Below, piece after piece: positions 1 through 8,900 of a stretch of 10,587 nt of DNA (its first letter is position 1; every line of letters begins with the position of its first letter). Made by a program: the position numbers and the translations under genes. Below the pieces are notes generated by a model. The model had not been told where the DNA came from and searched no databases. It worked only from the letters and a program-made list of their open reading frames with translations. Source of the stretch: Zygnema cylindricum (Eukaryota; Streptophyta; Zygnematophyceae; Zygnematales; Zygnemataceae); NCBI GenBank assembly GCA_037447655.1, contig JBBHKE010001625.1:1-10587 (forward strand), in the 5' to 3' direction.

Positions 1-159
1 GTTAATGATTCGTACGAAAATTTTGCGACCAGATTTTTAATTTTGAAAATAAAAAACAAAATTTTGAAACGAAATGTCAAAAAGGCGCCGCAAAATTTTA
101 AGGTCAGCGGATGTGAGAAGGAGCGTGCGAAGATATTTCGGTCGACCTTCATACACCGT

Positions 160-495
160 GGCGGAAGGCACATGGCGTGTACGACATGTTCGATTCTCAT
201 TGTATGTTCGTGGTGGATTTTATTTTTATTTTTCACGTGTCCCAATGGTACGCGACTAGTCTGAAGAAACTCTCCTCGCGGAGGAGAGTCTCTTCAAACT
301 AGACGATGTGCGTGATTGCTTCGCGGATCTAGAAAAGTGAAAAATCCAACGGTGGATACTTACGCCTATAATATTGGAGCCATCCAGTAGACATGTTTCG
401 TCTGACAAAAAAAAAAATGGTACGAATCTGTACGAATCGTACAGCGTCTAGTAAGCAACCCCACTTTTCATCTAATGGAAGTTCACCCTAAATGA
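160..495 (+). repeat. Unknown dispersed repeat, copy A
   Basis: This block shares ordered landmarks with 1424-1760: GGCGGAAGGCACATG, GTGGAT, ACGCCyATAA, CAGTAG, TGGTACGA and CTAATGGA. The offsets are nearly constant (1254-1265 bp). Identity between landmarks is low. No protein-coding capacity is evident. It could be a diverged transposon unit or LTR. Confidence 0.6.
256..302. repeat. 47-bp hairpin (22-bp arms, 3-base loop)
   Basis: The arm beginning CTAGTCTGAAG at 256 and the arm ending CTTCAAACTAG at 302 pair over 22 positions with loop GCG. There are two mismatches, both C.A on the plus strand, which become G.U wobble pairs in a minus-strand transcript. Confidence 0.85.
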
Positions 496-533
496 TTAAA
501 TGTACAACCTCTTTACTCCAGGCACACATGCAA

Positions 534-629
534 ATTTTAGATCGGCGTTTGCCAATTGGAAGGTGGGAACGGTTTTCGATTGAAACCGTCAGATTATCAA
601 TCCGACGCACGGAGAAAATATGTTTTTGA
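534..629 (+). mobile_element. Truncated foldback (MITE-like) element, inner and right-arm part
   Basis: The order of landmarks (GCCAATTGGAAG, ACCGTCAGAT, AATCCGACGCACGGAGAAAA, then TGTTTTTGAAG) matches the centre and right arm of the complete copies, for example 8559-8781. The left arm and terminal end are missing, and it runs straight into the next copy at 631. Confidence 0.65.
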
Positions 630-630
630 A

Positions 631-841
631 GTACACCTTGTATCGCTATTAATGTTAACAATTTTTACGTCACTTAAAACATCATTTCTCCGTACACACT
701 TGTCCATTTTCAAATTGAAGCCGCCAATTGAAAGCTGAGAATCATAACTTTCAATCGAAATCACAATCTAATATGTGTGTATGGAGAAAAGATGCTCTAA
801 GTGGCAAAAAACATTAACCTTAATAGCGATTCATGTTGTAG
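631..841 (+). mobile_element. Foldback MITE-like element, copy 1 (+)
   Basis: A 211-bp element with diverged ends TACACCTTGTATCGCTATTA and (reverse complement) TACAACATGAATCGCTATTA, then arms with ACTTAAAACATC and CTCCGTACACACTT. The asymmetric centre GCCGCCAATTGAAAGCTGAG defines plus orientation. A TA is present at both ends. It encodes no protein; short ORFs across it are repeat translations. Confidence 0.85.
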
Positions 842-1423
842 TTTTTTTGGCAAAGAGGACTTTCGTTCGACATCTATCTTATGTGATTCGAGTTTTTGTG
901 GTCGACGATCTTTTGAATCTGAAGGAGCCGCCGCCATTCCCCGACTCTCATGTTGGCTTTCTACGCCACGTGTCTTCGTCGCCCTTCATTGTTTCCAAGC
1001 TTCCAGGTGCGTGCAGAGGATATTCGTATTCTCATCTTAATTGCACATAGTCTTAGAGCGTTGTTCCATTAGGCGGTCTCAGTAAAAAAATTGTTTACTG
1101 AAGTTATCGTTCCATTGTGTCGGGTTAGTAACCGACATTTTATTTGCGTGGCACACTTTGATTTGTCCACGTAATAGATAGATACGATTCTGGCAATTTT
1201 CAGATAATCTCCGACAACAAATTGTGACCACATATTTGTACCGGCGAAGGTAAAAAATGACTCGTACGACGCATTGAATAAAATATGTACGAGCGGACGA
1301 AAACTTAAGATTTGTAAAAGCGTACGAAAATGTCTGAACGGTTAGTGGATGGCAACCAACGCGTGAAACGATATCCTCCGTCAAAGATTTTCTTGCGGCT
1401 TTCAATGGCGTCGCATCCTCCCT
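842..1423. other. No gene recognised
   Basis: AT-rich and noncoding in appearance. The minus-strand ORF at 1079-1435 (118 codons) has no recognisable motif and ordinary AT-rich composition. A TTTGTAAAAGCGTACGAAAA block at 1311-1330 recurs at 8336-8355. Confidence 0.5.
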
Positions 1424-1760
1424 GGCGGAAGGCACATGTCATATGCCAGGTGTACCCACCGGGTCGCGCGGTCGTCGTGGATATTTGTTCACTTTTCCAC
1501 GAGGCAAGATGTTATTTGTTCACGCGCTAGAAATTGACCTACTCCGGGTCACTTGTTGCAAACTGAAAGTATCAAACGATGGCGTATCCGATTATGCATC
1601 TGACGGACCACGTTTACGCCCATAAATGTGGAGAATCAAATCGCTCATACAGTAGGCTTGTTTTCTGACATTTTATTATTTTTGGTACGACACTGTACAA
1701 AAAAGTAGGCTTTCAGTAAACAACGACATTTTTTCCCTAATGGAGCCTTACCCTTAGGCT
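1424..1760 (+). repeat. Unknown dispersed repeat, copy B
   Basis: The second copy of the block at 160-495, same orientation, collinear across about 335 bp. It lacks the 47-bp hairpin present in copy A, having an unrelated, slightly shorter stretch at about 1530-1560. A foldback element follows 73 bp downstream. Confidence 0.6.
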
Positions 1761-1832
1761 TTGGCCGGAGGGCTCACTTTCTCTTTTGCAATCCGGGTGT
1801 GGATTAGTTTCTCGAGCTCGCATAGTTTTGTA

Positions 1833-2048
1833 CTACACCATGAATCGCAGTTAGTGTTAATGTTTTTTTCACTTAAAACATATTTCCTCCGTACACACTT
1901 GTCCGATTTTCAATTTGAGACCGCCAATCGGAAGCTGAGAATCTTACCTTTTAATCGCAACAGATCAACAATCCGACAAGTGTGTACGGAGAAAAGATGT
2001 TTTAAGTGGAGAAAAAAACATTAACACTATTAGCGATTCACGGTGTAG
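1833..2048 (+). mobile_element. Foldback MITE-like element, copy 2 (+)
   Basis: A 216-bp complete copy, CTACACCATGAATCGC to GCGATTCACGGTGTAG. The left arm (CTCCGTACACACTTGTCCGA) and right arm (ACAAGTGTGTACGGAGAAAA) are near-perfect inverses. The centre reads GACCGCCAATCGGAAGCTGA, the plus orientation. It is one of the best-preserved copies. Confidence 0.9.
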
Positions 2049-2137
2049 TTTTCTATTTATATTTATAGATTTCAGTTTTAGGTTTTTAGTGTTGCTTATC
2101 ACTTGTTGTGTTTTTAATCCTTAAAAAAAAACAAGTA

Positions 2138-2186
2138 AAGTAATTAGTAATCAGACCACGCAAGTAATTAGTCGTCAGACCACTGC
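2138..2186. repeat. 24-bp tandem direct repeat
   Basis: Two adjacent units AAGTAATTAGTaaTCAGACC and AAGTAATTAGTcgTCAGACC start at 2138 and 2162. The second abuts a truncated MITE end. The TCAGACCAC part recurs at 3358, again touching a MITE end. Confidence 0.8.
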
Positions 2187-2206
2187 ACCGTGAATCGCTA
2201 TTAGGG
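2186..2206 (+). mobile_element. Isolated MITE terminal fragment (left end)
   Basis: CACCGTGAATCGCTATTAG matches the outer 19 bp of the foldback family exactly, after which similarity stops. It could instead be a right end of an element in the other orientation, because the termini are inverse copies. Confidence 0.7.
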
Positions 2207-3150
2207 GTTGTCCCCCATGTAATCGGTACTTTGATAAAGTATTTTGGACTGTAGTGAAGATTCCTAGTACTACTTTGAAGAGCGTCCCAATGTGCGAAAA
2301 TGAAATCGGAACTTTGGCGTGTGACTACTGTAAACGTAGGTACAACTTGTGACGATTGAAGAAGGCTACGAAACTTCCGACGATTAGTGACGCCAACAAA
2401 AACAGCGACATTTGTAGACGTCTAGATTTTTGTGAAATTGTCAAATTGCAGATGTTTAGGGTTTGGTGACATTTTGACGCCACGCTCAATTGTGACAACG
2501 TCGACGTCACTGATTCAATAACTCCGCCATGGTTTCCCGATTTCGTTTTTTCTACTTTTTTCACTCGACATGCCATTGAAAAAAAACCTAAAAATTGTCA
2601 TAACAAATATTTTTCAAAGATCTTTCATTTTATATCAATATTGTCGTATCTAATTCTAAAAAGTTTTAGATAAAAGTGATAGTGTGAGAGGGAGAGGGGG
2701 GAGGCGACGGTGGTGAAAAATTATCCAAAGGACCCATGAATGGCAGTGGAGGTCCGAGACCCCTGCAATTTTTTTTCCGTACATACGCGTGACGGGCAAA
2801 GAGAAAAATAGCAAGGACTCTCCCTCGTCCAATTTTTTTTCCACTCGTGTGGCGCGTGCGTGGGTCGTTTTCATTCGCTTTTTGGGTTGTACTTTAACGA
2901 AAAACTCCCCCTCGAGGTGATTTTGGATGAAGTTTTTTTTTGGGCTGAATTCTCTTCCCCGTGGGTCGAAAAGGGGAAAATGCCAAAATGCGTTCACACA
3001 ACGACAAACACGCCGTACATTCAAAGTATGAATTGACGTTCACTGAACTTTGGTAAACACGATTTTCTCGAACGGCTAAAGTTTTTGTCAAAGTTCCTTG
3101 AATTTCAGGGCAAAAAGACAGAGAAAAGTAGATACTTTAAAACATTGGGA
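2207..3150. other. No gene recognised; unusual pyrimidine/purine-rich patch at 2680-2960
   Basis: Minus-strand ORFs of 83 and 122 codons occur at 2325-2576 and 2656-3024. The first has one hydrophobic stretch near its C-terminus but no family resemblance. The second crosses a GGGAGAGGGGGGAGG tract and T-runs typical of simple sequence. I see no splice-linked coding structure. Confidence 0.45.
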
Positions 3151-3357
3151 CACCCCTTAGTGTTAATATTTTTTTCACCACTCAAAATCATCTTTTATCT
3201 GTACACACGTGTCAGATTTTTGGATCTGAAGGTTGCGATTGAAAGCTAAGATTCTCGGCTTCTGATTGGCGGTCTGACTGAAAATTGGAAAAATGTGTAC
3301 TGAGAAAAGATGTTTTAAGTGGCGAACTAATTGTTAACACTATTAGCGATACACGGT
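3151..3357 (-). mobile_element. Foldback MITE-like element, copy 3 (-), ends damaged
   Basis: A 207-bp copy with a left end shortened to CACCccTTAGTGTTAAT and a right end stopping at CACGGT. The centre reads GGTTGCGATTGAAAGCTAAG then GATTGGCGGTCTGAC, the reverse complement of the centre in copies 2 and 4, so it is in minus orientation. Both terminal TA dinucleotides are lost. Confidence 0.85.
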
Positions 3358-3397
3358 CAGACCACGCATAGCGAAAATTTGTGTAAGATTTTCACTA

Positions 3398-3602
3398 CTA
3401 CACCGTGTATTGCTATTATTGCTAATGTTTTTTTCTCACTTAAAACATCTTGCCCGATTTTCAATTTGAGACCGCCAATCGGACGCTGAGAATCTTAACT
3501 TTCAATCGCAACCATCAGGTCCAAAGACCGACATGCGTGTACGCAGAAAAGATGTTTATAGTGCGAAAAAAACATTAACACAAATAACGATTCACGGTGT
3601 AG
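3398..3602 (+). mobile_element. Foldback MITE-like element, copy 4 (+)
   Basis: A 205-bp copy, CTACACCGTGTATTGC to ACGATTCACGGTGTAG. The left arm has a deletion of about 20 bp (CATCTT joins directly to GCCCGATTTTCAATT), so the arms are unequal. The centre GACCGCCAATCGGACGCTGA gives plus orientation. It lies only 40 bp from copy 3. Confidence 0.88.
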
Positions 3603-3829
3603 CGCGCGCTCCACAATCTCAAGTTTGAAAAAAGGAACTTTATTTTTTTGTTTGCAAGTTTGCTATTAGTTGCTCTTTTAAGTTTTCTTTAATTTCTTCC
3701 CACAAAGCTATCTTTTTTTCTTTTCCGGATCTTCATCTCTTATCTTTAATGTTTTGGCAACAATCTTATATTTCAATCATGTTTTTACCTTTCTGGTATA
3801 ATCGTCGCGGATTTGGAAATAAAATTTTA

Positions 3830-3976
3830 TTATTTTTCTTTCCCAAGATGTCGAGCCGCCTGACCAACAACTGTAGCTGAAGTAGGGTTTGCCAGAACAA
3901 TATCACCGAAAATGCGACGGGCACCATCAAGCAAAACAACATCGATCCGACGCGAGGGAATAATATGAAAAGGAAA
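3830..3976 (-). pseudogene. Short remnant resembling the C-terminal part of a transposon reverse-transcriptase protein
   Basis: A 48-codon open stretch on the minus strand reads RRIDVVLLDGARR followed by GDIVLANPTSATVVGQAARH, ending at a TAA (3832-3830). The pattern of a D-V strand, then G/V-D-I/V-x-V/L-x-N/H-P and a small-residue helix resembles the endonuclease-like tail found after the reverse transcriptase in some non-LTR retrotransposon proteins. The stop codon upstream (3979-3977) and AT-rich flanks with stops in all frames show it is a relic. Resemblance is from motif memory only; a chance ORF is possible. Confidence 0.35.
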
Positions 3977-3979
3977 CTA

Positions 3980-4479
3980 TACTAGTCTGTATGAGGAAAA
4001 AACAGGGTATCGCATTTTCAAATTTTAATTCCCCGTTAACGATAAAGTACCACAAGATATCACAAGAATCGACAACATTGTTTCTTATGTCATTTTTTAC
4101 TGTCATAGTCCCTACGGCAATTAGTGTGGATCTTCCCACTTTTTTTTTGTAATCAAACCAAAGCACACAATCTTTTCCTATGGCATCGGCAAATGATTCT
4201 AATATGTCCTCCTTACAATATACTAAAAAATTGTCAAATTCGTGCCCTAGGCATATATCTTACCTACAAAATGTATTTTAAAACATAGCCGGTTACATAA
4301 ACCAATCGAAATACAATAGAGTCTATATTAATGGCAGTAAATGCTTTCCTCCTGTTGCTTGCCATAATTGCCATTTTTTTTTGTGTGTTTGTTTTGTATT
4401 TTTGTTTTTAAGTAGAGTCTGGACTTATCTTTTGAGAAGAAAGGGTGTAGAAAATCACAACTACTCTCAGAGACAAACA
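3980..4479. other. Intergenic, no gene recognised
   Basis: AT-rich sequence with scattered T-runs. The 79-codon minus ORF at 3927-4166 overlaps the transposon-like remnant in another frame and shows no motif. Confidence 0.5.
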
Positions 4480-4500
4480 GGATTTCCGTTCCGGAACAAA

Positions 4501-4506
4501 TTTATT
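4501..4506 (-). terminator. Candidate polyadenylation signal AATAAA
   Basis: On the minus strand AATAAA occurs about 330 nt after the kinase stop, preceded by a TGTA-containing segment (ATGTATAAAG) that resembles a plant far-upstream element. Cleavage would then fall near 4480-4490. AATAAA is common by chance in AT-rich DNA. Confidence 0.4.
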
Positions 4507-4533
4507 GCTTTTCTTTATACATGGTAAAAAATT

Positions 4534-4602
4534 ACAAATTAAAAACTAAAATGCCCGCGATACGAAATTAAAAACTAAAATGCCCACAATACAAATTAAA
4601 AG
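4534..4602. repeat. 28-29 bp tandem repeat, about 2.4 units
   Basis: The core AAATTAAAAACTAAAATGCC occurs from 4536 and again from 4565, and the first bases of a third unit begin at 4593. The units differ at a few bases (GCGATACG versus ACAATAC). It lies in the candidate 3' UTR near the poly(A) signal. Confidence 0.8.
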
Positions 4603-4837
4603 CATAATCGGTTGCTAAAATAATCTGTAACTGAACGAAGCTCATTTTTTTTCGTTAAACTAGGCCGATACGCATGTGGAAACCGCAACTTTCACTAAAT
4701 AAACAATGTAACAATATAGGTAACTGATTAGAATGTAGAATGCTCCATCACCTTCCAAAAAAGACAAAAAAATCCAGGTTGTTTCAGTTTCAGAAACTTT
4801 CAAATGTCGGGTCAATTCCTTACTTTTTTCCACTCTT

Positions 4838-5970
4838 TCATTCGTGCATCAAACCCCAAACTATACTCGATTGCGGAACTAAAGGCTTTGCCGGAGCTCG
4901 AATTTCTGTCGCACAAGAAGAAGGTCGATGGAAATGTGGTTCACAACATACATTTTGTTTTCTTATCTCAGCGTTAACAACGCCTTTATTCTTCGATCTG
5001 TAAAAATCATCGCTTTGCAGGTCGCTTTTTTCTGATGCTCCTTTCAAATACTCCGACCCTTTGTTGCTCCACTGATCCGTTTCCCCGTGAGTCATTCTTG
5101 TACTCCCTCCCTCCCTCGCCCCCTCTCTCCCTCCCTCTCTCCCTCCCTCCAGAAACCCTTGAGAGTTAGAAGTTCGGTTTTCCGTGATTTTTTCGGAATT
5201 CGAAATCGGCAAACAAACGGTTCGAAATTGGGAATTGTGTCGGTTTTGCGTCTGGGAAAACATACTGTGGGAGTCGGTGCTCGAGGTCGGGGAAGGACTG
5301 GCAGAGGAAGATAACGGCGAAAGAGGTCGACTAAATATATTGGGAGACTCTAATTGACTTCGAGTCGAGGAACTCCATTCCGAAGGACAGTCCTTCTCGG
5401 TATTGAATCCGAATTCCAATGCGATTCTCGGCGGGATAACAATCGAAACTTTCTTCGGTTCTGTTCCTCTATTGATATTCGATATCGGAGGAGTGGCGGT
5501 TCTTTGAAGTCGAATGGGAGCTCGATTTCCGCCGGATTTGACACGTTGCAATTGGGCCGAATTCCCGCGTTGAGTCGAATTATAAGGAACATGAGATTCG
5601 TGATTTATGGGAAGGACTCGGTTATGAGCTTTCACTCGACTCGGGACGTCTTCAGAGGTTAAGACTGTCGGTCGGTTTCCGTGACTTGGAGGAGGGGAGT
5701 CGAAAAGATCCGGAGCTCCAACACGAAGAGGAGAACCCGGGGAACTCGAGGGAGAGAGAGGAGAGGTAGAGCAATATTTTTGCATCCAAGGGTGGTTGAG
5801 AACATCGGAGGCAGTCGCACGATATTTAGGGTTACTTGTTAACATCCTCGCCACGAGATTTTTTGCCTCGGTCGAAATCGACGGCCACGGTTGAAGAGTA
5901 TAGCTCGGATCTTTGCGACAAATTCTTTCAAAAATCTCATCATCGTTGCGTCCCCAAAAAGGCATAAATC
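4838..5970 (-). CDS. Kinase exon C: end of C-lobe plus long low-complexity tail and stop
   Basis: This last coding exon (1,133 nt) begins after acceptor GATTTCGCAG and ends at a TGA at 4840-4838. Its first two bases complete Gly166, giving LSGFMPFWGRND across the junction, the expected helix F-G region. The kinase fold ends about HPWMQKY (residues 225-231). The remaining 311 residues are rich in Ser, Pro, Arg and Asn, with repeated SPSSSPGSP-like stretches and an EGGREGG-type run encoded by a CCCT/CTCC microsatellite near 5100-5155. No EF-hand, UBA, KA1 or NAF domain is visible. An upstream in-frame ATG at 6000-5998 lies in the intron and is not a start. The open frame of over 370 codons in an AT-rich setting supports real coding. 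Confidence 0.93.
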
Positions 5971-8900
5971 CTGCGAAATCAAACGATCGACAAGATTCCA
6001 TTCTGATCAATTCATCAAACCAAATATGACAAGCCCAAATTAGACAATTGAACTCTTAACTCTCCCAAAAAAGAAAAAAAAAAAGAAAAAATAATCCTGA
6101 AACGTAATCACAAGGTCCAATCCAATCTTCGTTCAAATTAGTCCCCCACCAATTTTCATCTGACTTTACATCAATTTTACACAATCGAACTCGAATCCAT
6201 GCACTCAAAAGAATATAATGAACCGACTCTCAAACAAATTCACAAGTTTCAAGCCTTCCTTTGCCCTCAAAAATATTCAATAACTATTCTTTTTATCTTA
6301 AAACCCTTAAAAACCTTAAAAACTCATCAAACCCTAAAAATCCTTTAAACCCTTGAAAACCCTAAAGAAACCCTATAAATTCCCAAATGTCCCACACCCT
6401 CCACCTACCGGAAAGAGCGATGTAGAGAGCCACTCCGAGACTCCACATGTCTGCCTCAAAACTGTATTCAAGACCTTTAATAACTTCCGGAGCCATGTAA
6501 ACCACACTTCCCGCCCGTCCTTTCGCCTTTTGTCCGGGTTTCAAATGGACCGCCAATCCGAAATCCGCCAATTTGACAACAGGGTTTTGCGAACCGTCAG
6601 GGTTTCGTGTCCTGCCCGCTAATAGAATGTTCTCCGGTTTCACATCTCGGTGTACGACTCCTCTCCGGTGGCAATGATCTAAGGCCGAGGCCGCTTGCCT
6701 GGAAAAAATCAGAAAATGACAAATAAAAAAAGGTTAAGAAAAAGTAGTCGGATGAGTTACATGAGATAGGTTACACGATGAAAGTTATAGAAATGTAAAG
6801 TAGCAGGAGAACAACAATTAAAGTAGTACAGAGCAAAACAACAACTAAAAAAGCTTAAACATAAGATAAGAAAGTTGATAGGTTACGCGAAGAAAGTTAA
6901 TGATGAGTGATGTAGGAATCTAAACTACATCGAGTATCGCTATTAGTGTTAATGTTTTGATCGCCATTCTTTTTGCCATGCACAGACGTTGGATTGTGAA
7001 TTCAGCGGTTGCAATCGAAAGGCGACATTTTCGCCTTCGGGTTGACGGTCTCCAATCACAATCGAATATGTGTGTACGGAGAAAAGATGTTTTAAGTGGC
7101 GAAAAAATATATAAACTAATAGCTATACACGGTGTAGTAGAATTAGGAATGAATGGCCGAGTACGCTTCAACATAAAATAACATCGATAATATTGTTCAT
7201 AACACTAATTTGTTAAGCGGTCATGAAAGCTAGCGATTCACGGTGTAGCATCTTGTACTCTCATGCAAATTAAGGCAAAAATACGTAACGTGTATGCGTT
7301 ATTCTTTGCAATTTCTTAAAGAAATATTTGTTGAAAACCACAAATCATGAGAAAGCCATGAAGGACGTTTGAAATAGGCTTATCGACTAATGTTGATAAG
7401 CCAACATATGAAAAACTGAAATCGATGAATTCAGTTCTAACCCAATACACCGTGTGTTACTATTTGTGTTCATGTTTTATTTGCCACTTAAACATCATTT
7501 CTCTGTGCACACCTGTCGCATTGTTAATCCGTCGGTTGCGATTGAAAGGCAGAACGCTCACCTTCCGATCGGCAGTCTCCAATAAAAAAACAGAGAAAAT
7601 ATTTTGAGTCGCAAAAAAAACATCAACACTAATAGCGATACACGTTATACTGAAGTTTCCATAGAAGTGTAGTAAATCCTACCATTATAATGTAACACGG
7701 TGTTCAATGTGATACTATTTTCAAGGTTCGTGAAAATGTTGTTAAGTGGACGTAAATATAATAGCTTCCAAATTTCCCTTCTATTCCTTTTCGCCACTTA
7801 AGAGGCTACACTAACTGTTCGCCACGATAGTGTTATCCACACTTTTTGTAAAGTTACTATTATTTTAAGGTTTTCTAAGGTGATTAAATCCTCTAGTGCA
7901 AAAGATGAGCTAATAACGTATGGCCATTTATTCCAAGAAACCGGCCTAACGTTAACCTATAACATTTCAGCAGATTAATTTTGACTATTAAACGGCTACC
8001 ACAAGTGGATAATCCACACTAATAATGGTGAATTTGGTGGCAAGAAAGAAAGAAAGAAAAAAGAATCTGACAAGACCCGTCAAATACTGCAGCTGTTGAT
8101 GTCTAAAAAAAGGTGACTGAAATCATAGACAAAAAAAAAAATGAGATTTTAAATCTGAGTGTTTAAATCGTGTGAGATATTAGAAATTAAAAATGTCAAA
8201 ATATCCAAATTTACGGAAAATTCGAATACGTGAAAATTACGATCGTCAAAAAAGTCGAATTTTTAAAAAATCCGATTGTTGTCGGAAAACCCACAGTTCA
8301 AATTACCGGAAATTTGAAATTTGAAATTTGAAATTTTTGTAAGAGCGTACGAAAAATTCGCAGGAAATTTTGAGCATATGTTGCATCATTACATTTCTGT
8401 ATTCGAACAATACAACAGAAATGCTGTCTGACAGTTTCGTAATTAGTGCGAACTATTGGCTTTATACGAAAAGTATGATGAACGTATTGATCAGTCGTAC
8501 GAAAAAAAACGCTGCTATCATGGAACAACACCGAATATCCCTATGAGTGTCAACTACAGTACACCGTGAATCGCTATTAGTGTTAATGTTATTTTTTCCA
8601 CTTAAAACATCTTTTCTCCGTACACACTTGTCGGATTTTAAATGTGAGACTGCCAATCGGAAGCTGAGAACCTTACCTTTCAATCGCAACCGTCAGATCC
8701 ACAATCCGACAAGTGTGTACGGATGAAAGTTGTTTTAAGTGGCGAAAAAAATATAAACACTAATAGCGATACACGGTGTAGTGTAGTGTTATCATCGCGA
8801 TAAATTCGATATTCTGTATATCGAATATCGAGCGGTGAGAAGGCTCGATATATCGCTCGGGGTTTAACAAAAATAATCGCGATATATTTGGTGTTGGTCC

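Larger units (their letters stand above)
4480..4837 (-). other. Candidate 3' UTR of the kinase gene
   Basis: This AT-rich stretch lies directly downstream of the kinase stop on the minus strand. It ends near a plausible poly(A) signal at 4506-4501 and contains a 28-29 bp tandem repeat at 4534-4602. Its extent is inferred from the signal only. Confidence 0.45.

Noticed and set aside
1079-1435. 118-codon minus-strand ORF
   Set aside because: No recognisable motif, AT-driven composition and no splice partners; it overlaps the edge of the unknown repeat copy B.
2325-2576. 83-codon minus-strand ORF with a hydrophobic stretch that could be a membrane helix
   Set aside because: A single hydrophobic run is expected by chance in such DNA; no family resemblance, promoter or conserved start could be shown.
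2656-3024. 122-codon minus-strand ORF
   Set aside because: Runs through purine-rich simple sequence and T-runs; the residues reflect base composition and no domain is visible.
5087-5662. Plus-strand ORFs opposite the last kinase exon
   Set aside because: Antisense shadows of the kinase tail; the minus frame is open for over 370 codons and splices in phase to the kinase core.
5998-6010. Possible start codon for a separate gene covering only the last exon
   Set aside because: The acceptor at 5971-5972 and exact phase match to the upstream exon place this ATG in an intron.
7377-7402. 8-bp perfect hairpin GGCTTATC/GATAAGCC
   Set aside because: Short arms with a 10-base loop are common by chance and nothing around it suggests a role.
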